Shown here piece after piece: positions 10,101 through 20,345 of a stretch of DNA of 64,000 bases. The position numbers and the translations under genes were made by a program. The DNA comes from Bostrychus sinensis (Eukaryota; Chordata; Actinopteri; Gobiiformes; Eleotridae): assembly GCA_020698575.1 (NCBI GenBank), contig CM036243.1, positions 41,643,554 to 41,707,553 on the forward strand. Reading direction: 5' to 3'. The notes beneath the pieces were generated by a model. That model had not been told where the DNA came from and did not search any database. It saw only the letters and a list, made by a program, of their open reading frames with translations. Numbering within the stretch: position 1 is the first letter of the stretch; each line of letters opens with the position of its first letter.

Positions 10101-13100
10101 TTAGGTTTAAAATCCTTCTCCTGACTTACAAGGCTCCATCCTACATTAATGATGTTATAGAGCCATACCAACCAAGCAGAGTACTGCGCTCACAAAATGT
10201 AGGGCTATTAGTGGTTCCCAGGTTTCTAAAAGTACAGTTGGAGGTAGAGCCTTTAGTTACCAAGCTCCTGTTTTATGGAATCAGCTCATGTTAGAGGCAG
10301 ACACAGTCTCTACATTTTTATTTTTTGAGTTTTTCCTTAAGATAATTAGGGTCTAAGGAGGGGAGTGTCCTGGGTCTGTCTAGTTTAGTGTAGTTATTGT
10401 TTGTGTTGATTGCGTTAAGTCTGATTGTGTGTTTATGTTTAATTAACTGTTTGTGAAGCCCTTTGAGGCGACTTTTCTTGTGACACTGGGCTATACAAAT
10501 AAAACTGAACTGAATTTAAAACACAGTACAGTACATACAACACATAAAACACACTGCTGTAAAAATACAGTCCTGTACAAATCAAATCCTCTACATACGA
10601 TAGCCAGGAGAGGCTACACACACTACTGACAAGGAAACACGGAGTGAAAGGCTAACTCTAGAAGCACTACAGAACCTACAGAGGAATATGTGGTGCCCTG
10701 TTAGTCTGACAGAAGAGGCGTTAGTGGAAGAGGCAGACCTGGGATGGAGGCGGCTCCGCTCTCAGAGTCCTCCACTGGACCAAAGAAATCCAGGTTCAAC
10801 AGAGACGAGCCTCCGCTGGCTGAGCACGAGGACAGCGCACGAGGACAGCAGGTTAAAACAGAGACAGAGGCAGCAGGGGGTCAGAGAACTACTGTGAGGC
10901 TAAAACCATGCAAACACAGACACAGAGAGGGAGAGAGACCTCAGGGATGCAACGGTTCTGCTGCTCCGTGTTTTTAAAGCAGGCTTTTCTATTCATATGA
11001 ACCAGAACTGAGCGGCTGAAATACCAAAGAACTGTTGCACTCCCAGAGATAACTCAAGAGACAGAGCAGAGAGTTTTCACCAGCGCTCTGTTCAGTTCCT
11101 TCAGGTTTAGCGCCACCTTCTGGTTCAAACCGAGACTGAACTGAGACTGGTGAAAGTTAAGCTACATTAAGCAGACGTCCGTAGGTTACGCAGTGTTTCC
11201 TGCAGCGCGCCACAGACGTTCAAGGCTCTGAGCTAAACAGTAAACCTTCTGACTGGCCCTTCAATGGCCCGCGGGAATCCTGGAAGTTAGTTTTTGTGAG
11301 AGAAGAGGATGCAGAGGAGAGGGTCAGAGGGAGCAGAGGACTGACTGTGGACTCAACAGAACTCGACCAATCAGCTGTCAGTGCAGCTCAGTGTTGGCAG
11401 GACACCATTTCCCATCATGCATTTAGGGTTTGTAGCGCATGCAGGGCACAGTCGCTCTCCTCCACTGCACCCGCCTTGCTCTCAGGACGGTTCAAGGTGG
11501 CTCCTCTCAAACGCGCCTCATTTCTGCAGGAAACACTGGTCACAGACTCGAACCCAGAGCCCACAGAGGTCTCACAGACAGAGAACCACCTCCCCAGGAC
11601 CTAAACCCTGGACCCAGAGTCTCCTACCGTCCAGAGGATTGGTAAGGCCACTGCTGCTCCAGTCGAACTGCACCGGGGGGAGCGCCTCCTGCTGGACACA
11701 ACCAAGACTGTTCAATAAACATCAGCTCTAAACCCTGTTCAGATCCCTCTAAACGCTGTTCAGATCCCTCTAAACGCTGTTCAGATCCCTCTAAACGCTG
11801 TTCAGATCCCTCTAAACGCTGTTCAGACCCCTCTAATCCCTGTTCAGATCCTTCCAAACCCTGTTCAGATCCTTCCAAACCCTGTTCAGATCCTTCCAAA
11901 CCCTGTTCACATCCCCCTAAACCCTGTTCGGATCCCTCTAAACCCTGTTCAGATCCCTCTAAACCCTGTTCAGATCCTTCTAAACCCTGTTCACATCCCC
12001 CTAAACCCTGTTCACATCCCCCTAAACCCTGTTCGAATCCCTCTAAACCCTGTTCAGATCCTTCCAAACCCTGTTCAGATCCCTCTAAACCCTGTTCAGA
12101 TCCTTCCAAACCCTGTTCAGATCCTTCTAAACTCTGTTCACATCCCCCTAAACCCTGTTCGAATCCCTCTAAACCCTGTTCAGATCCTTCCAAACCCTGT
12201 TCAGATCCTTCTAAACCCTGTTCACATCCCCCTAAACCCTGTTCGGATCCCTCTAAACCCTGTTCAGATCCTTCTAAACCCTGTTCACATCCCTAGGGAT
12301 CCCTCTAAACCATGTTCAGATCCCTGTAGACCCTGTTCAGATCCCTCTAAACCCTGTTCGGATCCCTCTAAGCCCTGTTCAGATCCCTCTAAGCCCTGTT
12401 CAGATCTCTCTAAACCCTGTTCAGATCCCTCTAAACCCTGTTCGGATCCCTCTAAGCCCTGTTCGGATCTCTCTAAACCCTGTTCAGATCCCTCTAAACC
12501 CTGTTCAGATCCCTCTAAACCCTGTTCAGATCCCTCTAAGCCCTGTTCAGATCTCTCTAAACCCTGTTCAGATCCCTCTAAACCCTGTTCAGATCCCTCT
12601 AAACCCTGTTCAGATCCCTCTAAGCCCTGTTCAGATCTCTCTAAACCCTGTTCGGATCCCTCTAAACCCTGTTCAGATCCCTCTAAACCCTGTTCAGATC
12701 CCTCTAAACCCTGTTCAGATCCTTCTAAACCCTGTTCAGATCCTTCTAACCCCTGTTCAGATCCCTCTAAACCCTGTTCAGATCCCTCTAAACCCTGTTC
12801 AGATCTCTCTAAACCCTGTTCAGATCCCTCTAAACCCTGTTCAGATCCCTCTAAACCCTGTTCAGATCTCTCTAAACCCTGTTCAGATCTCTCTAAACCC
12901 TGTTCAGATCCCTCTAAACCCTGTTCGGATCCCTCTAAGCCCTGTTCGGATCTCTCTAAACCCTGTTCAGATCCCTCTAAGCCCTGTTCAGATCTCTCTA
13001 AACCCTGTTCAGATCCCTCTAAACCCTGTTCAGATCCCTCTAAACCCTGTTCAGATCCCTCTAAGCCCTGTTCAGATCTCTCTAAACCCTGTTCGGATCC

Positions 13101-16100
13101 CTCTAAACCCTGTTCAGATCCCTCTAAACCCTGTTCAGATCCCTCTAAACCCTGTTCAGATCCCTCTAAACCCTGTTCAGCTCCTTCTAAACCCTGTTCA
13201 GATCCCTCTAAACCCTGTTCAGATCCCTCTAAACCCTGTTCAGATCCCTCTAAACCCTGTTCAGATCCCTCTAAACCCTGTTCAGATCCCTGTAGACCAG
13301 CCTGACCTGGACAGACTCTGAGGAGCAGGGGGAGTTCTGCCCGATGGAAGCAATCATCTCTGCGGCGGACACAGGCTTCACAGGCTCCAGCATCCCCTGA
13401 AACGCAGAGACACAGGTGAGGAGAGGCTGAAGAGCAGGGCCAGGGACCGTCCTGGAGAGTCCCGAGCACTCACCAGTCCGGCGGCGTACATGGGCACGAT
13501 CACCGGCTGCTTCTTCTGTCCCGTGAAGAGCTGCGGACACAACACAAGACCCAAACACGTCAGAAACCTTCTGAAAACCTCTCCGCTCTTCAGATAAACG
13601 TGTCTCTCCGTCTGTTTATTATCTGTGTCACCTGTATGAGAACATAAATGGTTTTCTGTGCTGCATTTGTGTAACATGGAGCAACTGTTCATACTGAATC
13701 TATGGGAGTACATATTTAAGACCATTCCAAATCCAGCAAATTTTTAGTAATATACTGCATTCTTTTTTAATTTTGTTTTAGTATAATATTGGTGTCGAAA
13801 CTATTCCAGTAAACACTATTTTTAATGTCTACAACTTCGATATTTAGATGAATGTATATGAATGATCAGTAGTGTTGGAGCCAGAAGAGCACACAGTTTG
13901 TTGACTGCTACGCTGTGGTGTGCATGAATGAATTAAGGTTTTTAACTTTTGATGTCAGTGAACAGATGAACCGCTGAGGGCTGCAAATCTGGGGAGTAAG
14001 TAAGTGACACTCTTGCTGTACCTGTGTGTCCCGTGTAATGTAAATGCAAAATACAAATCCTCAGGAGGTGATCATCTTCAGTATTTAGTTGCTTTATTCT
14101 TCATTTAAGTTCACTTACTTACTCCCCAGATTTGCAGCCCTCAGCGGTCTGACTGGGACTTAGCCGTAACAAGCAGTAAAAAAAAGAAATGTTTTTATGG
14201 GAAAAGGGTCATATAGTTTAGTTTTAGACAAAATTAAACTATGATGGGCCGACGTAATATTCTGTATTGACAGGAAACAATAAAGTGTGTAATGAGAAAC
14301 GAGCCATAGACAGGGATTTCCTTCAGAGACTCACGCCAATCATTATGAAAACAAGAAATAAAACAACACTGAAGACAAAGGGATTTTTAATAAGATATAA
14401 AGGGCCAGAACTGACTTTACCGTGAGCTGAGATGGGCTCACTGAATTAGGAATTCTGTTACTTCCCAAAACAACAAGGAATATGGAGACGTATGCTCGCT
14501 TATACCTCACTACACCACCAGAGGGAGCTACAGCACAATAAATAACCAAAGCAGCTGGATGTACAGGAGCAGTTTGGGTGAGCAGACTGGGCCAGGCCTG
14601 ACACAGCCACCATTATCCTGACAAAGCTCCTCACAAAACAAACACACATGTATATTATGGGATGTCCTTACGATGTTCCTGGTGTCGATGCCCAGGCAGC
14701 AGAGCAGGGCCTTGTTGCAGTGGGACCCTCCCCACTGGTACCTCAGCCCCAGGGCCTCGTGGATGTCCTGCACGTGGGCCCAGACCCACACACACAGGGA
14801 CCTGAGGGACACAGGGGTCAGAGGTCAGTAAACTCCTCACAGATGTAACGACTGTAACATCTGGCCTGCTCACACACAAACACATCATCACCATTTTTAT
14901 TTTTAATCTACTCTGACTTATTTTTCTATTTATTATTTAAGTCTTTTCATTATTCTGTGTCAACCTGCGTTTAAATAACGTTGCTTTTTCCTCTTTACTG
15001 TAAAGCACTGGTGAAGTGCATGTTGTTTTTAAATGTGCTATATAAATAAAATGGCTTGGCATCCCACCATCCTACCAAGTGCTGCTACTACCACTGCTAC
15101 TACCGTATTTTCTGGACTATAAGTCTCACTTTTTTCCATCGTCTGGCTCAGGTGCGACGTATACTCAGGTGTGACTTATATATTAAAATATTTCAGGTGT
15201 TGGTTAGAGGGCGCTCTAGGCTTGTGTACCAGCATCTGCTGCACCTGTACCACTGACAATTTAAAATGTAAACATTACCACTAACAACTTAGGCTATAAA
15301 GACAACTGAGAAAGAGCGGAATAATTGGAAATGGAACTGATGCTGAGTCTGACGACAGCCACGCAGAGGAGGAAGCGGCGCTTCGTCTACCTCCGGAGTT
15401 GGCGGAGTTGTTCAGAAGCGACACCGAGGATGAAGAATTTAAAGGATTTAGCGATTAGGAGTGAGATGGTGAGTTTGGTGAACTTGTTATATTATGTTCT
15501 TTATGCTATAGTTATGTGAATAACTGTTAATATATTACGTTAACATACGAGACACCTATTCAGTTCGTTGTTTATGCTTCATGTAGCTGAGTAACCATCA
15601 ATGTGTTACGTTAGCATAGCGCACACCTATTCAGCTGTTGTTCTCTATTCTATTATTACTATAACTCGCCTTTCAACATGAAATGTCTGTTCTTGGTGTC
15701 GGATTTTGTAAAATAAATTTCCCAAAAAAATGCAACTTATATATGTTTTTTCTTCTTCATTATGGATTTTTTGGCTACTGCCACTTATACTCCGGAGCCA
15801 CTTATAGTCTGGAAAATCCGGTAATAATCCTGTAGTGGTATTGGGGCGGCCGTAGCTCAGTTGGTAGAGACGCGCTAACCCAAAGACTGGCGGTTCAAGC
15901 CCTGTAACCGGCAATGCATACAGTCGTTGTGTCATTGGGCAAGACACCTCACCCGCCTCGCCTGTGTGAATGTGGCAGTGTGGCAGTGTTTGGTGGTGGT
16001 CGGAGGCCGCAGGGCAGCTGTGGCTACAGAAGTAGCTCACCACCACAGAGTGTGAGGAGAGAATAAATAATGGACCAAATTGTAAAGCAAGCGCTATATA

Positions 16101-19100
16101 AGACTAATGCATTATTATTATTATTATAGTACTGCTCCCACTACCCTGTCTGATACTACCAGTTCTACTGTACCCACTTTGTCCTGGGGTCAGACCAGTT
16201 TATATATCACACCAGATCCCAACCTAGACCAGATTTTTCAGGCCAGCGTCCTTAAACTTAAAACGAGACTTAAAACCAGGGGAGACCGGGCCTTCTCTGA
16301 GGAACACTCTGCCCCCCCACATGTCAGGACAGCCCCCACTGTGGACTGTTTTAAGTCTCGTCTTAAGACCCACTTTTCTTCTCTGGCTTTTAGCTCAGCG
16401 TGAGTTGTGTGGTCCCGTGCTGTCTTTTATGGTTTTGTTTTTTAGTAATATTTGTGTTTTTATATAATGCTGTATGTGCAGCAGTTTGGACTCTGCCCGT
16501 TACCCGCGGGGGGTTCTGCCCGTTACCCGCGGGGGACTCTGCCCGTTACCCGCGGGGGACTCTGCCCGTTACCCGCGGGGGACTCTGCCCGTTACCCGCG
16601 GGGGACTCTGCCCGTTACCCGCGGGGGACTCTGCCCGTTACCCGCGGGGGACTCTGCCCGTTACCCGCGGGGGACTCTGCCCGTTACCCGCGGGGGACTC
16701 TGCCCGTTACCCGCGGGGGACTCTGCCCGTTACCCGCGGGGGACTCTGCCCGTTACCCGCGGGGGACTCTGCCCGTTACCCGCGGGGGACTCTGCCCGTT
16801 ACCCGCGGGGGACTCTGCCCGTTACCCGCGGGGGACTCTGCCCGTTACCCGCGGGGGACTCTGCCCGTTACCTGCGGGGGGTTCTGCCTGTTACCTGCGG
16901 GGGGTTCTGCCTGTTACCTGCAGAGGGTTCTGCCCGTTACCTGCAGAGGGTTCTGCCCGTTACCTGCGGGGGACTCTGCCCGTTACCTGCGGAGGGTTCT
17001 GCCTGTTACCTGCGGAGTGTTCTGCCTGTTACCTGTGGAGGGTTCTGCCTGTTACCTGTGAGGTTCTGCCTGTTACCTGTGAGGTTCTGCCTGTTACCTG
17101 TGAGGTTCTGCCTGTTGAGTGTCCGGTTCCAGCAGAAGTCTCAGAGACGGCGCCTCGTCGTTTATCGAAGGAGCGTCGACCTGAGGGAAACTGCTGTGGA
17201 AGAGCTTCTCCAGGCGGTCCGACAGAGAAGCCTGCACCACAACGAGACAAGGGAGGTCAGAAAAACAATTTATGGCTGCAACTGCAAACAAAATCAGTGT
17301 GAGAGCTCCAAGACTCTTCCCCTATCTCGCAATGGTGAGGAGCCCAGATGTGGACTCAAACCAGGGATCTTCCAGCTCAGGGGTAAATGCTCCAAAGCCC
17401 AAAATATCTCACAATGGTAAAGAATCCACTTAAGTAAATCATGCATTCTCTTACTGACCCCTTGTGGCTGGAGTTTGTGTCTCTGACTGTATCTCGCAAT
17501 GGAACAGAATCCTTTAGAGCAGAGAGTCTCAAACTCTTCACTGCGAGAATCATCTTTAACAGACTAAACCAGGTCTAAGTCAGGATTTAACCAGGTCTAA
17601 GTCAGGATTTAACCACAGTCTGAAGCCCCGACCCAAGCAGGCCTGAAAAAGGACTAAAACTGGCTCTAAATTAAACTAAACCAGGACTTGAACTGCCAAA
17701 GACTCCTGGGTACCACCAGACCAACAGAGCTGGCCTCTGCTGCTCTCTTCACCTGGTGTCTTTATGGCACCAGAAGAGAACTTAATAAAAACAATCTCTT
17801 TAAATCACATAATGTTTTTAAAGGTATAAAACGTTTAAGCAGAAAAGCAGGTGAGTACAGGTGCATGTAATAACAAACAGATGAATTAATGACTTGTTGC
17901 AGCCTTATTTAACTGTAACCCTGTTCTAATCCGTCTCACCGTGGTTTTGTCCGTTCTGCTCGGTTCCTCTTTGACCTCCTCTGAACTGAACGCCGCCCAG
18001 GATTCTCCTTCTGTCTCTTCTCTCGTCTCTTCATTCCCAAACGCACTCCATCCTCCCTCCTCCTCCTCCTCCTCCTCCTGTGCCACCACTTCCTCCTCCT
18101 CCTCCTCCTCTCCTGGCGCTGAACTAAAATTCCCAAAACTCTCACTCGTCGGGAATTCCGCCTCTGCTTTCTCCTCTTTTATGAATTTGGGCGAATTAAA
18201 ATCCCCAAAGTCGTCCTCGTCGTCGCCTTCCTCCGCCTCATCCTCGGTGGGCTCACCCTCTGCGTTCTGTGGTTTGTTTTGCTCAAAATTGCCAAACTCC
18301 GGAGCACTTAGGCAGTCTCCGAAGTCTCCAAACTCCTCGTCGTCATCGTCTCCGGTCGGCGTCGCGGTTTCTTCCTGCAGCGGCGGAGACGGCACGGATC
18401 CGGTCGTGCTCATGTCGCCAAACTCCTCCAGCGCTTCCGTGGAGAGCGGCCGACCGAACGATGTCTCCGTTTCCGTTTCCGAACTTCCGTCTTTGTCCTT
18501 CTCCGACGTCCCATTTACCACCGTGACAACAGGTTTGAAGCTTTTGACATTTTCCGCACCGCAGTCCGACTCCGACGCCAAATCTGAGCTACAAACCGAA
18601 CCGGAGGCGTCGAATGCGTTTCCGTTGAGTGAGCTACAATCATCGTTTGCCTGTGTCTTTGTGTCTTTCTCAGGAAAAAATGCAAACTCCGCAAATTCCT
18701 CATCTTTGGAAACAGATTCTGCCGTTTCGGACCCTGTAAAGTTATTCTCTAAAGTGCAATCTTCGGGAAAGGTGTCAAAGTCCGCAAATTCTGGCTCAGT
18801 TCTGTTTGGGATAGAGTTTTCTGTTTGCGTTGTGTCAGCGTGTTCCTGTAAATCCGCAGCTCCTCTTTGAGAGTGAACCGCGTCGGATTGTTCATCGTCT
18901 AATGCTCCTTCAGAGTTCACTTCGGAAAAAGCAGCAAAACTCGCAAATTCTGTTTCAGTTCTGTTTGAATTCGCAGTCTCTGGTTGTGCAGCGTCGCGTT
19001 CCTCAAAATCTCTAAACTCTCCAGATTGTTTTTCATCGTCTAAAGTCTCTTCCGAGGCTTCGTTGGCCTTATCGGAAAAAGCAGCAAAGTCGGCGAACTC

Positions 19101-19502
19101 CTCCTCGTTGTCCTGTGAGAACGGGACAGATTTTTGGGATGAGGGACTCCCTTGGAACCCGTTCGTTAGCGTCTCCGTCTGTAACTCCACGTTTGACAGG
19201 TCCTTCGAAGTCTTCTCGGCCTTGCCCACGTGTCCGTTGGCCTTGGCCCCGGCGTCAGCGCAGATCAGCCCCTTGCCGTGAGTCAGCTCCGGGGGAGACG
19301 TGGCGTTCAGGGCCTGTGTTTGGTTGAAGGTGGTGGGTGTTTCGAACTCGCTGAAGCTGACGCTGTTGGGCACGCCGCCAACTCCACCGCCGCCAGAGGA
19401 AAACGTGCCGAAGTCGCCGAACTCGTCCTCCTCTTCGTCCTCGAGCGGGTCGTCCATTGGAGGCGGAGACGAGGAGTACATCCGGATCACGTCGGGCTCC
19501 AT
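6984..19502 (-). CDS. aftph: Aftiphilin (clathrin/AP-1 accessory protein), complete multi-exon gene
   Basis: Coding exons in order of transcription: 19502-17940, 17231-17098, 14801-14672, 13530-13474, 13396-13307, 11691-11628, 10819-10739, 9556-9445, 7170-6984. All junctions are GT-AG, all phases agree, and they sum to 2,418 nt (805 aa plus stop at 6986-6984). Human aftiphilin is somewhat longer (about 936 aa, from memory). The N-terminal two thirds is acidic and carries repeated EFGDFG, EFADFAAF and EFASFAAF motifs, the type that binds the gamma-adaptin ear of AP-1. The C-terminal part holds the conserved aftiphilin clathrin-binding region (HVQDIHEALGLRYQWGGSH) and a clathrin-box-like LLNLD near residue 686. 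Known role: clathrin-coated traffic at the trans-Golgi and endosomes. The start was chosen at 19502 because it gives the family N-terminus MEPDVIRMYSSSPPP. Introns are packed with minisatellites and transposons. The identification is firm; only the short exon at 17098-17231 rests mainly on phase. Confidence 0.93.
7605..7850 (+). mobile_element. LINE C-terminal fragment in an aftph intron
   Basis: A short decayed coding tail with RPRGRPKTHWR and a Glu/Arg-rich end. This is the characteristic C-terminus of the endonuclease/reverse-transcriptase LINE whose N-terminal part lies at 57925-59470. Only the last 80 or so codons remain. Confidence 0.6.
8395..9335 (+). mobile_element. LINE reverse transcriptase fragment (L2/Rex1-like)
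   Basis: Translating across frameshifts gives the catalytic FADDTKLYCSG motif near 8468, then KLSLNVRKTKFMVFGNQK, INNVEIESVCETKFWGVVID and YCSLMLSYLPHCVELWAS. This is the palm-to-thumb and C-terminal order of Jockey-superfamily LINEs. There are at least two frame breaks and the 5' part is missing. It ends near 9335 in a short (AAACTAACTAACT) tail. Confidence 0.75.
9445..9556 (-). CDS. aftph: aftph coding exon 8
   Basis: 112 nt (GTGTTACAG|GAG; CTACACG|GTCAGT). It encodes GVDPELFELTTAKLDSNKVT onward to STVQSTSTST. Its 3' splice site is copied many times in the array just upstream (9557-9935). Confidence 0.92.
9557..9935. repeat. 31-bp minisatellite copying the aftph exon 8 acceptor
   Basis: About 12 tandem units of 31 bp. 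On the gene strand each contains GTGTGTTACAGGAGTG, identical across 16 bases to the real acceptor and first exon bases at 9556. The array begins at the splice site itself. Confidence 0.9.
9936..10525 (+). mobile_element. L2-type LINE 3' end
   Basis: It starts with LDYCNSLLAACPKNSLKSFK and continues with KLVQNAAARLLTGTNRE, the standard L2-type reverse transcriptase tail, then decayed frames. The non-coding end is GAAGCCCTTTGAGGCGAC and GGGCTATACAAATAAAACTG. The same 3' end occurs inverted at 40877-40996. Confidence 0.8.
10739..10819 (-). CDS. aftph: aftph coding exon 7 (clathrin-box exon)
   Basis: 81 nt (GTGCTCAG|CC; ATCCCAG|GTCTG). It encodes SGGSSLLNLDFFGPVEDSES onward and contains LLNLD, which fits the type I clathrin box. 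Confidence 0.9.
11628..11691 (-). CDS. aftph: aftph coding exon 6
   Basis: 64 nt (GTGTCCAG|CAG; GGACG|GTAGGA). It encodes QEALPPVQFDWSSSGLTNPLD and ends in phase 1. Confidence 0.92.
11724..13295. repeat. 21-bp minisatellite filling an aftph intron, about 75 copies
   Basis: Tandem units of TCTAAACCCTGTTCAGATCCC with point variants occupy nearly all of the intron between aftph exons 5 and 6 (11692-13306). Since 21 is divisible by three, the minus strand reads EGSEQGL over and over. That frame is not continuous with the upstream exon frame, which hits TAG at once. Confidence 0.95.
13307..13396 (-). CDS. aftph: aftph coding exon 5
   Basis: 90 nt, 30 codons, phase 0 at both ends (GTTTCAG|GGG; GTCCAG|GTCAGG). 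It encodes GMLEPVKPVSAAEMIASIGQ onward. The following intron is almost entirely a 21-bp minisatellite. Confidence 0.9.
13474..13530 (-). CDS. aftph: aftph coding exon 4
   Basis: 57 nt, 19 codons, phase 0 at both ends (GTCCGCAG|CTC; GGACTG|GTGAGT). It encodes LFTGQKKQPVIVPMYAAGL. Confidence 0.92.
13970..14148. repeat. Perfect 38-bp inverted repeat with a 103-nt spacer
   Basis: Arm 13970-14007 (ACCGCTGAGGGCTGCAAATC...) is exactly complementary in reverse to 14111-14148. It lies in the intron between aftph exons 3 and 4. It could be the ends of a small DNA transposon or a foldback element. Confidence 0.85.
14149..14671. other. aftph intron, no further feature
   Basis: Unremarkable intronic sequence between the inverted repeat and exon 3. 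No transposon ends were recognised. Confidence 0.5.
14672..14801 (-). CDS. aftph: aftph coding exon 3 (clathrin-binding region)
   Basis: 130 nt between GTCCCTCAG and AACATC|GTAAGG. It encodes SLCVWVWAHVQDIHEALGL onward to CLGIDTRNI, the most conserved block of the family. Confidence 0.92.
14990..15055 (+). mobile_element. Short LINE/SINE 3' tail
   Basis: It ends in GTGCTATATAAATAAAATGG, the kind of 3' end shared by fish L2-type LINEs and partner SINEs. Confidence 0.45.
15103..15821. mobile_element. Tc1/mariner-like non-autonomous element with TA target duplication
   Basis: Left end CCGTATTTTCTGGACTATAA and right end (inverted) CCGGATTTTCCAGACTATAA, flanked by TA on both sides (15101-15102 and 15822-15823). 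Inside, 15335-15459 on the plus strand reads as an acidic peptide (ESDDSHAEEEAALRLPPELA, then DTEDEEFKGFSD), perhaps a remnant of the parent element's protein. No catalytic domain is present. Confidence 0.75.
15843..16130 (+). mobile_element. tRNA-derived SINE
   Basis: A box TAGCTCAGTTGG at 15853-15864 and B box GGTTCAAGCC at 15892-15901 form a tRNA-like head. The body ends in AAGCGCTATATAAG and an (ATT)n tail. The anticodon region is degenerate and the body is SINE-like, so this is not a tRNA gene. Confidence 0.85.
16235..16445 (+). mobile_element. LINE C-terminal fragment
   Basis: Encodes KTRGDRAFSEEHSAPPHVRT and then VDCFKSRLKTHFSSLAFSS before a stop, the C-terminal end of an L2/CR1-type polyprotein. 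It is homologous to 650-965 on the other strand. Confidence 0.65.
16495..17097. repeat. 23-bp minisatellite abutting the aftph exon 2 donor
   Basis: About 26 units. Most are 23-bp copies of CTCTGCCCGTTACCCGCGGGGGA, with 21-bp copies next to the exon. On the gene strand nearly every unit carries GGTAAC, and the three nearest the exon repeat CCTCACAG|GTAAC exactly. Confidence 0.92.
17098..17231 (-). CDS. aftph: aftph coding exon 2
   Basis: 134 nt from acceptor TTGTGGTGCAG|GCT to donor CCTCACAG|GTAAC, with a phase 0 start and phase 2 end. It encodes ASLSDRLEKLFHSSFPQVD onward. An in-frame TAA lies right after the donor, so the identical GTAAC donors further along could not extend this frame. 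It directly abuts the array at 16495-17097. Confidence 0.75.
17572..17690. repeat. Degenerate AACCAGGTCTAAGTCAGGATTT repeat
   Basis: A few copies related to the 11-bp CCAGG(A/T)CTAAA family seen elsewhere in the window. Confidence 0.6.
17940..19502 (-). CDS. aftph: aftph coding exon 1 (large N-terminal exon)
   Basis: Encodes residues 1-521, ending at ACG|GTGAGA in phase 0. It is preceded by 27 nt of 5' UTR after an acceptor (TTTTCCTGCAG, exon start 19529). It carries at least eight acidic-phenylalanine motifs and a run of about 20 Glu near the end. The 309-codon frame on the opposite strand is its shadow. Confidence 0.93.
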
Positions 19503-19973
19503 GGCTCTGCAGGACACTACACGAGATGCCTGCAGGAAAACACAAAGACAACGTCAGGCTGATGACAAACGGCAGCTTCTGTGGGAGTTACCTCATTAAA
19601 GCTCAGACTAAAACTGAACAATTTACAACTTTATAAACATGAATATACTTCACAGCAATTTCTTTAAATGTTCAGTTTATTCCAAGTGAATCTGAACCAT
19701 TTAAAACATTATAAAGACTATTAAAAATCCTCGCTTTTCATTTGGACTAAATATTTGGTTAAATAAGCAGATAACAGTAATATATGTCTCATCACATCAT
19801 AGCAGTCTCTGAGGTATCAGCAGATTATCGTCTCGCCCGTCCACTGTATCAGTATAACAGGGTATCGTGATGAAAGCGCCGATTTACGCCCCTACAAATG
19901 TCTGGCACAGACTTTCTGCGAGACACAGGATATTTTGTATTCTCACAATCACTTTATTACTTTTATTTTAGGA

Positions 19974-20345
19974 CTGCAACTAACAATTATTTTGAAAATC
20001 AATACATCTGTCAATTATTTTTCCGATTAATCGATTAGTAATCAGAGACCTGAGTGACTGTATGATTTTTTTGTTTTTCACAAAGTTTTACCCATATAAA
20101 GCTACAAGAGTGCCACTTGAGGACTTTTGGATAGAGAATATATACAGACAAAGACTTTTTTAATTAAAAAAAAAAAAAAAAGTACATTCTCTTTTACAGT
20201 TTCATTGGAATTTCTGCACTTTCTTGATAATAAGCCCTCCTCAAACAGTAAGCTGTTTTTTTGTTCAAAGTCTATATAAACTCAGAAATCAATCGATTAG
20301 TTGACAATTATTTTAATAACTGATTAATTTGATTAGATTTTATTT
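19974..20345. mobile_element. MITE with inverted GACTGCAACTAACAATTATT ends
   Basis: Both ends carry ATTAATCGATTAG-type sequence in inverted orientation, a layout shared with 40480-41062. It lies in the 5' UTR intron of aftph. Confidence 0.55.

Noticed and set aside
11724..12294. CRISPR-like or telomere-like array (TAAACCC phrases)
   Set aside because: Units are contiguous without unique spacers, the phrase is not a telomeric TTAGGG repeat, and the context is a vertebrate intron.
12285..13469. 394-codon EGSEQGL repeat protein on the minus strand
   Set aside because: It is the 21-bp minisatellite inside an aftph intron. It is not in frame with exon 5, and the flanking splice sites are well supported.
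15843..15915. Possible tRNA gene
   Set aside because: A and B boxes are present, but the stems do not close into a cloverleaf by eye and a SINE body and (ATT)n tail follow.
16400..17420. 300- and 322-codon frames on the plus strand
   Set aside because: Low-complexity translation of the 23-bp array, ending in antisense of aftph exon 2.
17941..18870. 309-codon Ser-rich plus-strand frame
   Set aside because: Antisense shadow of the large aftph exon. The Ser-rich bias comes from Glu and Asp codons read backwards.
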